64,000 bases of DNA. Source: Hygrophila difformis. Its lineage: Eukaryota > Streptophyta > Magnoliopsida > Lamiales > Acanthaceae. The first letter of the stretch is position 1; each line of letters starts with the position of its first letter. The stretch is taken from contig JAOANR010000009.1 of the NCBI GenBank assembly GCA_030278955.1, positions 42,172,245 to 42,236,244 of the forward strand. The letters are read 5' to 3'. Both the position numbers and the translations under genes were made by a program. The notes beneath the pieces were generated by a model, which did not search any database, had not been told where the DNA came from, and worked only from the letters and a program-made list of their open reading frames with translations. Shown here piece after piece: positions 31,286 through 41,858 of this stretch.

Positions 31286-33444
31286 TTTTATCGACATCCA
31301 AAGGAATAAAATTTATTTCTTAATCCGATCAAGGTCGAAATATCTCCGAGAAGAAGAAAATAATTTATCACAATAAATTATTGCTCGGAAATGAAACGCC
31401 GATAGATTCAAAATTCAAGATGGAATAAAAGAGGGAAAGGAAACCCAAAGATATTCCATTGATTGATCCCAAAAGAATTGGAATTAAATTCAAGAAGAAA
31501 AAGAATTTTAATACCAAGAACCCGTGAAGTCGGAAATAATTTAACTAGATAAATTATTGTACGGGAGCTAAAAGACGACGAATTAGAAGCCGAAAATCCA
31601 AAACCGACGGACTTAAGATTTCAATCATGAAATCAATTCAAGTCGAATTAGATTTAGGATAGAATTTATAATCCGAGAATGATCCGAAAAATCGAGCCGA
31701 AAACGTAGAAGGATAGAAGTCCGAAAGAGACGAGAAAAAAGCCCGACGGATAGCACGACCCGGCCCAGGCCGCAGCCCAGGCCGGAGCCGCGCGGTCTCC
31801 GTGCGGTCTGGAGCCAAGACCGCGCCACCACCGCGCCACCCAGGCAGCAGACGCGGAAGACGCGATCAACGGGATTTCTTACCCAAATTTGACCCCCTCA
31901 TCCACGGAAACTTGATCACAGACGATGGAATGGTATTAGGGGCGAGATTTGGCTAATTGTTGGCCATAATCTCAGATCATATCCCCTCCACCATCCCATA
32001 TTCTCTCCATTACTCCTCCACATTCAAACCCCCTTCCGAAAACCCTAATTCTTGTGTTTCCGACTGAAGAATCCGACCAAGGAGGTGTATAGATCAAGGA
32101 ATTCAAGGTTTAAGGAGTGTTGGTAAGTTGTTTCCAGTCCTTGATTCATTTTTATTTCGAGTTTTGTAGTTGGAAAACTAAGAATCCTTCACCGCGTGTC
32201 AAAAATGTAGTATCGGAAGCGTTGCGGCGAAGAGGGGAGTCTTTGGACACTTCGAAGGCGTAGATTTGAGGATTTTCGAAAGACCAATCCGTAGACATGT
32301 GAGTTTATTCCTTGTGTATCAATTTTGGGTGACTAAAATCGAACGAATCAATAGATCTAAACAAAAACGTAAAAATCGGACTCAAAAACCCCAATCCGCG
32401 CATTTTCTGAAATCCAGTAAAAACTCTTATTTCGAGAATCCGAAACGAGAAACTCCGAACTGAAGATTTGTTCCGCACATTGTAATCTACGTTATGTCAA
32501 ATTTTCAAGTATTTTCATCAAGGTTTGACCCTCGAAAACGCGTCTGGTATTTTCTGAGTCGTTTTTCAAAACCGAAGAAGTGGACAGAATTTCGTGTTCG
32601 AGTTCCTTGACGTTTTTCTAATTGAATCCTTCAAAACTAAACTTTTATGTAAAAATGAAAGTTGTAGCTAACTGTCTATATATTGTGTCCGTAAAATTTC
32701 ACGCCTTTTCGTTAACATTTGAATACTCAAAAACCCTCTGAAACAGACTGTGATTTAACGGAAAGGTTGACAGATTATGTAGTCGAACTTGTTGTGCGTT
32801 TTTTTGATCCTTTATGTTCAAAATTAATCTTGGGTGAAAACATAAAAGTTGTAGATAATTGCCTCAAGGATATGTGGTTAGAATTTTGTGAATTTTGGTT
32901 GAGGTTGGACCTTCAAAAGACGATCTGAACAGCCTGCGCTTCCAGTAAGAAATCCGACAGATTTTCTATCCGAAGTTAATGCTCTAATCTGATTTAATCC
33001 GGAATGTTTTCGGACATATCGCCTCTAATAAAACTTGTTCATTTTTGTGTCGTGTACGCGCCTGTAAAATTTCATAATTTTTGGAGACCGTTTACTTGGT
33101 CAAAAATGTTGTTTAAAAACAGTGCGCTGTTATGGGAAGTTGGCAGATTTTGAGTTTGGAAAAGATTGTGAAATTCGACTTGTTCCCTTACCTAATTTCA
33201 AGAAACTTAAAACATGAAAGTTGTTCGTATGGGTGTTCTTGAGCTACTGTGTAAACTTCAGAATTTTTGACCTTGATATGAATTTTTAAAGTAAAAAGGC
33301 GTAACCTGTGACGAATTGGATTTTTCGAACTTGAGAAAAACTCGAACTATGAAATGCGATATCGAATCCTTTGTATACGACGAAACGTAAACTTTCGAAA
33401 AATCCCGTTCACTAGGCTGAGCCGATCTTCATACTATTATTTTT

Positions 33445-33847
33445 GAGACTGCCTCGTTAGTGGTCTCCCTACTATCTGAGATTGCCACGTTAGTGGTCTC
33501 GCGCGTTGCGCTTTATTTGGGACTGCCTCGTTAATGGTCCTACGATTCTTGAGATTGCCTCGTTAGTGATCTCCTTACTATGCCAAAACGGCAGTTGTGC
33601 ACATGGCCTGCCAAATCGGCAGTAGATATACACGGCCTGCCCGAGTGGCAGTGAAACCGCTTGAAAAGCCTGTCAAACGACAGTTGATATACATGCATGT
33701 CAAATTGACAGTAGATACACACGGCTTGCCGGAATGGCAATCGAGATACATGGCTAGCCAAAACGGCAGTCAATAATGATATGGCTGCGGCCGCCGGTTC
33801 ACCGGCTAACTGATTATGATTTTCGAGATTGCCTCGTTAGTGATCTC
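33445..33847. repeat. Covarying hairpin array in the B 5' LTR
   Basis: Type 1: five hairpins with the near-constant loop TGCCTCGTTAGTG and stems GAGAC/GTCTC (33445-33467), GAGAT/GTCTC (33478), GGGAC/GTCCT (33519-33541) and GAGAT/ATCTC (33551-33573, 33825-33847). Type 2, between them: small hairpins with variable 4-6 nt loops and stems TGCC/GGCA (33581), CTGCC/GGCAG (33608, 33637), CTGTC/GACAG (33670), TGTC/GACA (33698) and TTGCC/GGCAA (33726). The stems vary but stay paired. Confidence 0.8.
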
Positions 33848-34521
33848 CCTCGTGTGGTGTCCTCTTCTTAGTTTACGGGATAAAAATTTAAAAGACTTGT
33901 GTGCGTATTTAATTAAGCTGTATTTATTTATCACGCTTTTAAATTTCGCTTTTTAATTATGTACGCTTTTAAATTATGCCGTTAAATTACGCATTTTAGA
34001 CCTCGCATGATTAATTACGTTTTTCCGCTGCAAGTTAAACTATGAATTTTTTAATATTTCAATTAAGCCTGAGTAAAAGTATAATTTTTATTTATTTAAT
34101 TAAATAATCTTTTTAAACCCCTTTATTGTTACGTTAGGGATTAACTTACTCATTATTTTATATACTGATAAAACCCGTTGTTTATTTTTCCATTACAGAG
34201 TACGGAGCATGATCATGCATCGGGGGATCACTTTGGACATTTAGTTATTTATTTTACTTGACTTGCATACGGGCTTGTTAACCCGAGTTTTTGGCCATGT
34301 CGGCCCTGTATTTTAATTTCCGCTGCAACTTATTATTTTTATTATCATGTATGGATGATATTACATTATTATTTTTCAGTTGTTCCGGACTTGCTTTTAA
34401 AACTCTTTTCAATACCCATAGCCTTGCATCTCTTTAGCAAGCTCGAAATGGTTCGTGTCTTGCTAGGGAGGTGTGGCGGTGGCACCCCAGCCTGGGTTAT
34501 CAAATCCGGGGTGTTACAAAG

Positions 34522-34536
34522 TGGTATCAGAGCCGG
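34522..34536 (+). promoter_or_regulatory. Primer binding site of element B
   Basis: TGGTATCAGAGCCGG starts 3 nt after the LTR end (34518). It begins with the 12-base complement of the plant initiator tRNA-Met 3' end, the usual primer of gypsy and copia elements. Confidence 0.9.
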
Positions 34537-34633
34537 AAATATTTTTAAATTATTATTATTATTTTTGGCCAATATAGAGGCACAAGGATTTTTAAAAACA
34601 AATATTAATATTTTTTTAAATTTTTTTAACTAC

Positions 34634-34670
<37 letters not shown>

Positions 34671-35081
34671 TTTAAATTTTAAGTTTTATTTCCATGGAAC
34701 AAAAATTATTTTAAACCCATGGAAAATATTTACATATGCATAGAAATTTTTCCAACAAGTTTTTAGAGTCACGAAAATATTTTTCGGGGTTGGGGTAGCA
34801 TTGTATAAAGCCTACATGCATTCGCATACATACATACATGAATATTGCGCTAATTTTTTTTATGTGAATTAACAGTGTCAAAACTCTTACCTTAAAATTG
34901 GTCATGACCTGGACTTAGAAGCGTTTGCTTAAAACTAATTTTGACTTAGTCCCAGAACTTGATCATCTAAGTTTAGCATGCTCCTATCCATTACCTCTTG
35001 CCAATCCCATCTTATAGATTTTCTTGAACGCTAACTTACCTTTGATTAGAAACTCGTCTTCACGTGCGTTGATAACAGAAA

Positions 35082-36143
35082 ATGGCACCTAAGGGGAAAT
35101 CGAGAAAGGAAATCCCAAACAACACTAACGCTGACCTCCCCAACGCACCGAACAATAATGAGATCTCTCAGAACATAGGAGGGCGAGTGCCTCATGTTCC
35201 CAACAATATGGATGAGCGTCTAAGGACTGTCGAGGAAGTTCTCGTAGTATTAGGAAATGCTGAAGTGCAACGTGCACAAGCGGGTATACCACCACCGGTA
35301 GCCCGAGTCAATTGCTTAGCCTTGGTAAACCCTTACCAACCACCCCACTACGCCGATGAAGAGGACCCGGCTCAGCAAGAGGAATGGATACGAACGTTCG
35401 AAAAGCTGTTGAATGCCGTAAAGTGTCCCGACGGGGAAAAGGTTCACGTAGCCTCATACTACTTAGGAGGCGAGGCGGATGATTGGTGGCAAGCCACCCA
35501 AGGGAAACTGGCGGAGTACGACGAGCCCTACACATGGTCAAAATTCACGGATCTGCTTAGAGATCATTTTTATCCCATGAGCACGAAGGCTGCCATATAC
35601 GAGGAATTTCTGACACTAAGGCAAGGAGGAAAAACAGTCCAAGAATACTATAACCGTTTCAAGGAGTTGGTTCGGTTCGCGCCGAGACTGGTGCCAACTG
35701 ATTTGGAGAAGGCACAGAAGTTCGAGATGGGACTAAACTTATCTATTAGAGAGGTGATCACGGGTGAGCACTACCCTGACCTACAAGCTGTGTATGATCG
35801 TGCAGTAGCGGTTGCACGAGTTCAAGGACTGAAACGAAAACCGGAAGATGGGACTAACCAAGGACCACAAGGACGATACAAGAGGATTAATGACCATTTC
35901 CGTAGAAATTTGAACCGACCACATCAAAACGACAATGGACGAAACAAGGGGATAGTCTTCAACCATGGTGACTATGCGCCACCATGTCCAAAGTGTGGTA
36001 AACCACACTATGCGAGAGGATGCCCTCAGCCTGGAGCATGCCATCGGTGCGGTCAACATGGTCATCGGCTGCGTGACAGCCGGACGCAAATAGAAAACAT
36101 AAACAGGAGAGAGGACGTGACCACTCGGCCCAAGCAACCATAA
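35082..36143 (+). CDS. Element B gag protein (353 aa)
   Basis: A Ty3/gypsy-type capsid-nucleocapsid protein that would package the element's RNA in cytoplasmic particles. The retrotransposon gag domain lies at about residues 100-225, with EWIRTFEKLLNAVKC, ADDWW and VQEYYNRFKELVRFAP. Two CCHC-like knuckles follow at about 304-332: CPKCGKPHYARGC (spacing C2C3H4C) and CHRCGQHGHRLRDS, where the last Cys is replaced by Ser. The frame is open from ATG to TAA with no internal stop, unlike the pol genes nearby. No protease or reverse transcriptase follows before the polypurine tract, so it acts alone and in trans if at all. Confidence 0.88.
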   Translation: MAPKGKSRKEIPNNTNADLPNAPNNNEISQNIGGRVPHVPNNMDERLRTVEEVLVVLGNAEVQRAQAGIPPPVARVNCLALVNPYQPPHYADEEDPAQQEEWIRTFEKLLNAVKCPDGEKVHVASYYLGGEADDWWQATQGKLAEYDEPYTWSKFTDLLRDHFYPMSTKAAIYEEFLTLRQGGKTVQEYYNRFKELVRFAPRLVPTDLEKAQKFEMGLNLSIREVITGEHYPDLQAVYDRAVAVARVQGLKRKPEDGTNQGPQGRYKRINDHFRRNLNRPHQNDNGRNKGIVFNHGDYAPPCPKCGKPHYARGCPQPGACHRCGQHGHRLRDSRTQIENINRREDVTTRPKQP

Positions 36144-36418
36144 GAAAATTTCAAGCATCGATAAATGCATTTATTTTTGAGTTCGACTCTACAAATTGTT
36201 TCCAATAAAAAATAAACAAATTCAAATTGTTTTGAACTACGTAATGGCTTGATCCCTTCACGGGGTACGTAGGCAACTTAGAAATTTCAATTCTAAGTAC
36301 AATCGTTAAAAAAGAAATAAAAATGACATGATATGATACAAGAGATAAAAACCAAATTTACATTAGTTCCTAGCTCGCGAGAAGCTAACACACAACTTCG
36401 AGGACGAAGTTGATTCCT

Positions 36419-36431
36419 AAGGGGGAGAGGA
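36419..36431 (+). promoter_or_regulatory. Polypurine tract of element B
   Basis: AAGGGGGAGAGGA directly precedes the 3' LTR start at 36432. It would prime plus-strand DNA synthesis. The hairpin-forming CAACTTCGAGGACGAAGTTG lies just before it. Confidence 0.85.
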
Positions 36432-39400
36432 TGTAACACTCGAGAAATTTAATTCACGTTCAAAGGAATGGAATTAATTTCTCAAAATTAAGGAAGGCGT
36501 TTATCCTTGAGGAGGGTAAATGGAAATACCCCAACAATAAAATTGAATCAAAAAGCTAAAGTGAGGACGCAACTTCGAGGACGAAGTTGATTCTAAAGGG
36601 GGGTAGACTGTAATACCCGGATTTTTATCGGCATCCAAAGGAATAAAATTTATTTCTTAATCCGATCAAGGTCGAAATATCTCGGAGAAGAAAAAAATAA
36701 TTTATCACAATAAATTATTGCTCGGAAATGAAACGCCGATAGATTCAAAATTCAAGATGGAATAAAAGAGGGAAAGGAAACCCGAAGATATTCCATGGAT
36801 TGATCCCAAAAGAATTGGAATTAAATTCAAGAAGAAAAAGAATTTTAATTCCAAGAACCCGTGAAGTCGGAAATAATTTAACTAGATAAATTATTGCACG
36901 AGAGCTAAAAGACGACGAATTAGAAGCCGACAAATCCAAAACCGACGGACTTAAGATTTCAATCATGAAATCAATTCAAGTCGAATTAGATTTAGGATAG
37001 AATTTATAATCCGAGAATGATCCGAAAAATCGAGCCGAAAACGTAGAAGGATAGAAGTCCGAAAGAGACGAGAAAAAGGCCCGACGGATCGCACGACCCG
37101 GCCCATGCCGCAGCCCAGGCCGGAGCCGCGCGGTCTGGAGCCAAGACCGCGCCACCACCGCGCCACCCAGGCAGCAGATGCGGAAGATGCGATCAATGGG
37201 ATTTCTTACCCAAATTTGACCCCCTCATCCATGGAAACTTGATCACAGACGATGGAATGGTATTAGGGGCGAGATTTGGCTAATTGTTGGCCATAATCTC
37301 AGATCATATCCCCTCCACCATCCCATATTCTCTCCATTACTCCTCCACCCTCAAACCCCCTTCCGAAAACCCTAATTCTTGTGTTTCCGACGGAAGAATC
37401 CGACCAAGGAGGTGTATAAGATCAAGGAATTCAAGGTTTAAGGAGTGTTGGTAAGTTGTTTCCAGTCCTTGATTCATTTTTATTTCGAGTTTTGTAGTTG
37501 GAAAACTAAGAATCCTTCACCGCGTGTCAAAAATGTAGTATCGGAAGCGTTGCGGCGAAGAGGGGAATCTTTGGACACTTCGAAGGCGTAGATTTGAGGA
37601 TTTTCGAAAGACCAATCCGTAGACATGTAAGTTTAATCGTTGCGTATCAATTTTGGGTGACTAAAATCGAACGAATCAATAGATCTAAACAAAAACGTAA
37701 AAATCGGACTCAAAAACCCCAATCCGCGCATTTTCTGTAATCCAGTAAAAACTCTTATTTCGAGAATCCGAAACGAGAAACTCCGAACTGAAGATTTGTT
37801 CCGCACATTGTAATCTACGTTATGTCAAATTTTCAAGTATTTTCATCAAGGTTTGACCCTCGAAAACGCGTCTGGTATTTTCTGAGTCGTTTTTCAAAAC
37901 CGAAGAAGTGGACAGAATTTCGTGTTCGAGTTCCTTGACGTTTTTCTAATTGAATCCTTCAAAACTAAACTTTTATGTAAAAATGAAAGTTGTAGCTAAC
38001 CGTCTATATATTGTGTCCGTAAAATTTCACGCCTTTTCGTTAAATTTGTATACTCAAAAACCCTCTGAAACAGACTGTGATTTAACGGAAAGGTTGACAG
38101 ATTATGTAGTCGAACTTGTTGTGCGTTTTTTTGATCCTTTATGTTCAAAACTAAACTTGGGTGAAAACATAAAAGTTGTAGATAATTGCCTCAAGGATAT
38201 GTGGTTAAAAGTTTGTGAATTTTGGTTGAGGTTTGAACTTTCAAAAGACGATCTGAACAGCCCGCGCTTCCAGTAAGAAATCCGACAGATTTTCTATCCG
38301 AAGTTAATGCTCTAATCTGATTTAATCCGGAATGTTTTCGGACATATCGCCTCTAATAAAACTTGTTCATTTTTGTGTTGTGTACGCGCCTGTAAAATTT
38401 CATAATTTTTGGAGACCGTTTACTTGGTCAAAAACGTTGTTTAAAAACAGTGCGCTGTTACCAGGAAGTTGGCAGATTTTGAGTTTGGAAAAGATTGTGA
38501 AATTCGACTTGTTCCCTTACCTAATTTCGAGAAACTTAAAACATGAAAGTTGTTCGTATGGGTGTTCTTGAGCTACTATGTAAATTTCAGAATTTTTGAC
38601 CTTGAAATGAATTTTTAAAGTAAAAAGGCGTAACCTGTGACGAATTGGATTTTTCGAACTTGAGAAAAACTCGAACTATGAAATGCGATATCGAATTCTT
38701 TGTATACGACGAAACGTAAACTTTTGAAAAATCCCATTCACTAAGCTGAGCCGATCTTCATACTATTATTTTTGAGACTGCCTCGTTAGTGGTCTCCCTA
38801 CTATCTGAGATTGCCACGTTAGTGATCTCGCGCGTTGCGCTTTATTTGGGACTGCCTCGTTAGTGGTCCTACGATTCTTGAGATTGCCTCGTTAGTGATC
38901 TCCTTACTATGCCAAAACGGCAGTTGTGCACATGGCCTGCCAAATCAGCAGTAGATATACACGGCCTGCCCGAGTGGCAGTGGAGCCGCTTGAAAAGCCT
39001 GTCAAACGACAGTTGATATACATGCCTGTCAAATTGACAGTAGATACACACGGCTTGCCGGAATGGCAATCGAGATACATGGCTAGCCAAAACGGCAGTC
39101 AATAATGATATGGCTGCGGCCGCCGGTTCACCGGCTAACTGATTATGATTTTCGAGATTGCCTCGTTAGTGATCTCCCTCGTGTGGTGTCCTCTTCTTAG
39201 TTTACGGGATAAAAATTTAAAAGACTTGTGTGCGTATTTAATTAAGCTGTATTTATTTATGACGCTTTTAAATTTCGCTTTTTAATTATGTACGCTTTTA
39301 AATTATCACGTTAAATTACGCATTTTAGACCTCGCATGATTAATTACGTTTTTCCGCTGCAAGTTAAATTATGAATTTTTAATATTTCAATTAAGCCTGA

Positions 39401-39845
39401 GTAAAAGTATAATTTTTATTTAATTAATTAAATAATCTTTTTAAACCCCTTTATTGTTACGTTAGGGATTAACTTACTCAGTATTTTATATACTGATAAA
39501 ACCCGTTGTTTATTTTTCCATTACAGAGTACGGAGCATGATCATGCATCGGGGGATCACTTTGGACATTTAGTTATTTATTTTACATGACTTGCATACGG
39601 GCTTGTTAACCCGAGTTTTTGGCCATGTTGGCCCTGTATTTTAATTTCCGCTGCAACTTATTATTTTTATTATCATGTATGGATGATATTACATTATTAT
39701 TTTTAGTAGTTCCGGACTTGCTTTTAAAACTCTTTTCAATACCCATAGCCTTGCATCTCTTTAGCAAGCTCGAAATGGTTCGTGTCTTGCTAGGGAGGTG
39801 TGGCGGTGGCACCCCGGCCTGGGTTATCAAATCCGGCGTGTTACA
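36432..39845 (+). repeat. Element B, 3' LTR
   Basis: A 3414-bp partner of 31097-34518 with few substitutions and small indels, for example a short deletion near 37130 relative to the left copy. It includes the internal LTR start at 36609 and a hairpin array at 38774-39176. Differences between the two arrays are few; at 38811-38833 the second unit is fully paired (GAGAT/ATCTC), unlike in the left copy. Confidence 0.9.
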
Positions 39846-39850
39846 CCATT

Positions 39851-40264
39851 TTTCTCTAATGCACTTAATTTTGCATTTACAGCCTTAACACTAATGAGGT
39901 ACATCATGAGCTTCCTCAAAAGAGTTAGGAATGAAATCATGATCCCAAATGGAACCACAATAGTAGTCATTAAATTTGGCTGGTCTCTTCACTTGCCTGT
40001 GATGTCTCACTGGCCTAATAGGTACAGGATCAGTGCGCACACTGCTGCCAGAAGAAGTTGAAGGACCTTGTTCCATTGGAGATGGAACAGGAGAAGAGGA
40101 GACACCTCCGGATGCTTCCTCAGAGGTATGTGATCTCAGTGTCTCAGTAGGAGACAAAGGACAGTTCACTGATGGAGTATGTCTCAGAGGTTCAGAAGGA
40201 ACCAAAGAAGAGTGCTCTGTAGTTTGATGTACAGTGGGTACATCAAAAGAATGTATGGGAGACT
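39851..40264 (-). pseudogene. Copia M: linker between integrase and reverse transcriptase
   Basis: The minus strand encodes a low-complexity Ser/Pro/Thr-rich stretch followed by RPVRHHRQVKRPAKFNDYYCG, the variable region that joins integrase to reverse transcriptase in copia polyproteins. It is the piece of M left between insertions B and D. The frame is open here. Confidence 0.75.
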
Positions 40265-40576
40265 GAGCTTGCCATGGATCAGATTGGATACGATTTTTAA
40301 AAAAAACAAGAACAAGATGGAAACCGAAAAATAAAAGGATAATGTGAATACCTAGTTGAATACTCAACTTTGGAATCGACTAACACAAAAGTGTTCGACT
40401 ATTCCCTCAATCGATATTCTCAAGGTGTCTATACGATCAAGCACTTCCCGAGCTTGAAAGAAATCCAAACATTAATGTTGAATCCAAATAGTGACCTTCA
40501 AACGAGTATATTTGCACTCTCAAGTGTGTTCAATAATATATTCATTCAAAGTTAAATATCACAATGTTAGGGAGGA

Positions 40577-40588
40577 CCTATTTATAGG
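40577..40588 (-). promoter_or_regulatory. TATA box of LTR D
   Basis: CCTATAAATAGG on the minus strand, inside the solo LTR, is placed as expected for a U3 promoter with transcription running leftwards. Confidence 0.45.
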
Positions 40589-40663
40589 CATCCCAGATTA
40601 CAAAGGATTCAACAATCCAAAAAGGAAAATAAACAAGTGAGAAAACCCTAGACTAGTGTGGCT

Positions 40664-40881
40664 GTGATGTCGTGATACCCTTCCGCCGTGAAACAGGGCT
40701 TGCGACGTAAGTGGTGGTGTATTGCAATGTCAGGTTTCTCCCTCGTGGTTTGCGTCGTGGTCCTCGGCTAGGGGCTATGTCGTGATACCCGGATTGCGAC
40801 TTAGGAGGGTTGCGATGTAGGGGTCCACGACGTAGGATGGTTGCGTCTAGAAGGGCAGGACGTCGTAACAGGTGGCGATGT
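40664..40881. repeat. Palindrome/half-site cluster in LTR D, left part
   Basis: Repeated half-sites such as ATGTCGTGATACCC (twice), TTGCGACGTAAG, TTGCGTCGTGG, TTGCGATGTAGG and ACGTCGTAACAGG. They are of the same CG-rich type as the cluster on the far side of insertion E (43651-43742), with which they were once continuous. Confidence 0.6.
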
Positions 40882-41547
40882 TGTAACACCCCGGTTTTTG
40901 GTCACCCAGGTCGGGATGTCACCGCCACACCTCGCTAGCAAGACACGGTTTCTCCGAGCTTGTTAAGGAGATGCAAGGCTATGGTTTTTCAGAATTTTAA
41001 AACATTCAAACAGCCCATTTGCATATAATTTAAAATTTAATACATCAAAGTTGCAGCGGAAAATAATATTTACATAAGAACAATGCAGCGGAATTTAAAT
41101 ATAGCCAACACGGCCAGAATACGGGTTAAACAGGCCCGTTCATGCAATTTCTAGTCTAACGTAACATTTAAAAATAAATTGTTTCCCCAAACTTCCCATG
41201 AATGCATATGATGATGCATATTCTTCAGCTCTGAAATAAACAGAGAAATAAAAATGGTTTGGTCAGCACTACGTGCTGAGTAAGTTACCACAAACATGAT
41301 TGTGAGGTTTCAAAGCCTTTAATTAAATTTAAAAACATGTGCATAATATCCATGATTTAATTTATCCAACTAATAATAATTTAATTGCGTATTTTAAAAG
41401 ACAAGGGTTTCCATAAGATCATAATTCAACAACATGATAAAATAATCGCAAGACATAATTTAAAGGCATAATTTAAATAAGGAAACTATTTAAGTATTTC
41501 AGGATTTCACTATCCCTCTTTTATTCGATATAATCTAGTATAATTTA

Positions 41548-41858
41548 TTCTTGGGGAATCGAACCCGCAAGAAAAACAAACAATCGCCCTTGGGGAATCG
41601 AACCCGCAAGAACTCACATACATCCTAGGGAATCGAACCCGTAGGAATCCACACATATTCTGGGAATCGAACCCGCAGAAAGACACACCCTGGGGAATCG
41701 AACCCGCAAGGTTTGACACGGACATCCTGGGGAATCGAACCCGCAGGAGAACACACAATCGCCCTTGGGGAATCGAACCCGCAAGAACTCAAACACACCC
41801 TGGGGAATCGAACCCGCAAGGTTTGACACAGACATCCTGGGGAATCGAACCCGCAGGT
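41548..41858 (-). repeat. Nine-copy T-arm/B-box hairpin array
   Basis: Nine copies of GGGAATCGAACCCG (one lacks a G) are spaced about 27-39 bp apart. On the minus strand the core is GGTTCGATTCC, a perfect match to the polymerase III B-box consensus, and GGG-TTCGATT-CCC folds like a tRNA T-arm. The flanking stem varies but usually pairs: TTCTTG/CAAGAA (41548-41573), CTTG/CAAG (41589, 41764), TCCTA/TAGGA (41623-41646), TTCTG/CAGAA (41658-41680), TCCTG/CAGGA (41725-41748) and CCTG/CAGG (last unit). Two CCCTG/CAAGG units (near 41688 and 41799) have one mismatch. Confidence 0.9.

Larger units (their letters stand above)
31097..34518 (+). repeat. Element B, 5' LTR
   Basis: A 3422-bp LTR, nearly identical to 36432-39845. 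It has a second LTR-like start, TGTAATACCCGG at 31272, preceded by a polypurine-like AAAGGGGGGTAGAC. It carries a hairpin array at 33445-33847. Its end (GTGTCTTGCTAG through GGGTGTTACA) is related to that of solo LTR E. Open frames inside it are not conserved-looking. Confidence 0.9.
31097..39845 (+). mobile_element. Element B: gag-only LTR retrotransposon with 3.4-kb LTRs
   Basis: The element starts TGTAACACC and ends GTGTTACA. The exact 5-bp duplication CCATT flanks it (31092-31096 and 39846-39850), and the copia reading resumes on the other side. LTRs are 31097-34518 and 36432-39845. The 1.9-kb interior has a primer site, one gag gene and a polypurine tract but no pol. This matches terminal-repeat retrotransposons with a GAG domain (TR-GAG), which would need enzymes from a related gypsy element. 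Confidence 0.92.

Noticed and set aside
31625..31869. Trp/Arg/Gly-rich ORFs in the LTRs of B (also 36963-37196)
   Set aside because: Several frames are open because of a short GC-rich patch, and the two LTR copies differ by an indel there without preserving one frame.
34630..34675. (ATT)n tract as a functional element
   Set aside because: A short microsatellite in the leader of element B with no sign of function.
41548..41858. CRISPR-like regular repeats
   Set aside because: Units are short, spacing is irregular, the spacers are themselves repeated and the setting is a plant LTR. There are no cas genes.
41548..41858. Cluster of tRNA genes suggested by perfect B-boxes
   Set aside because: No unit has an A-box, anticodon arm or acceptor stem at tRNA distance; only the T-arm-like hairpin is present.
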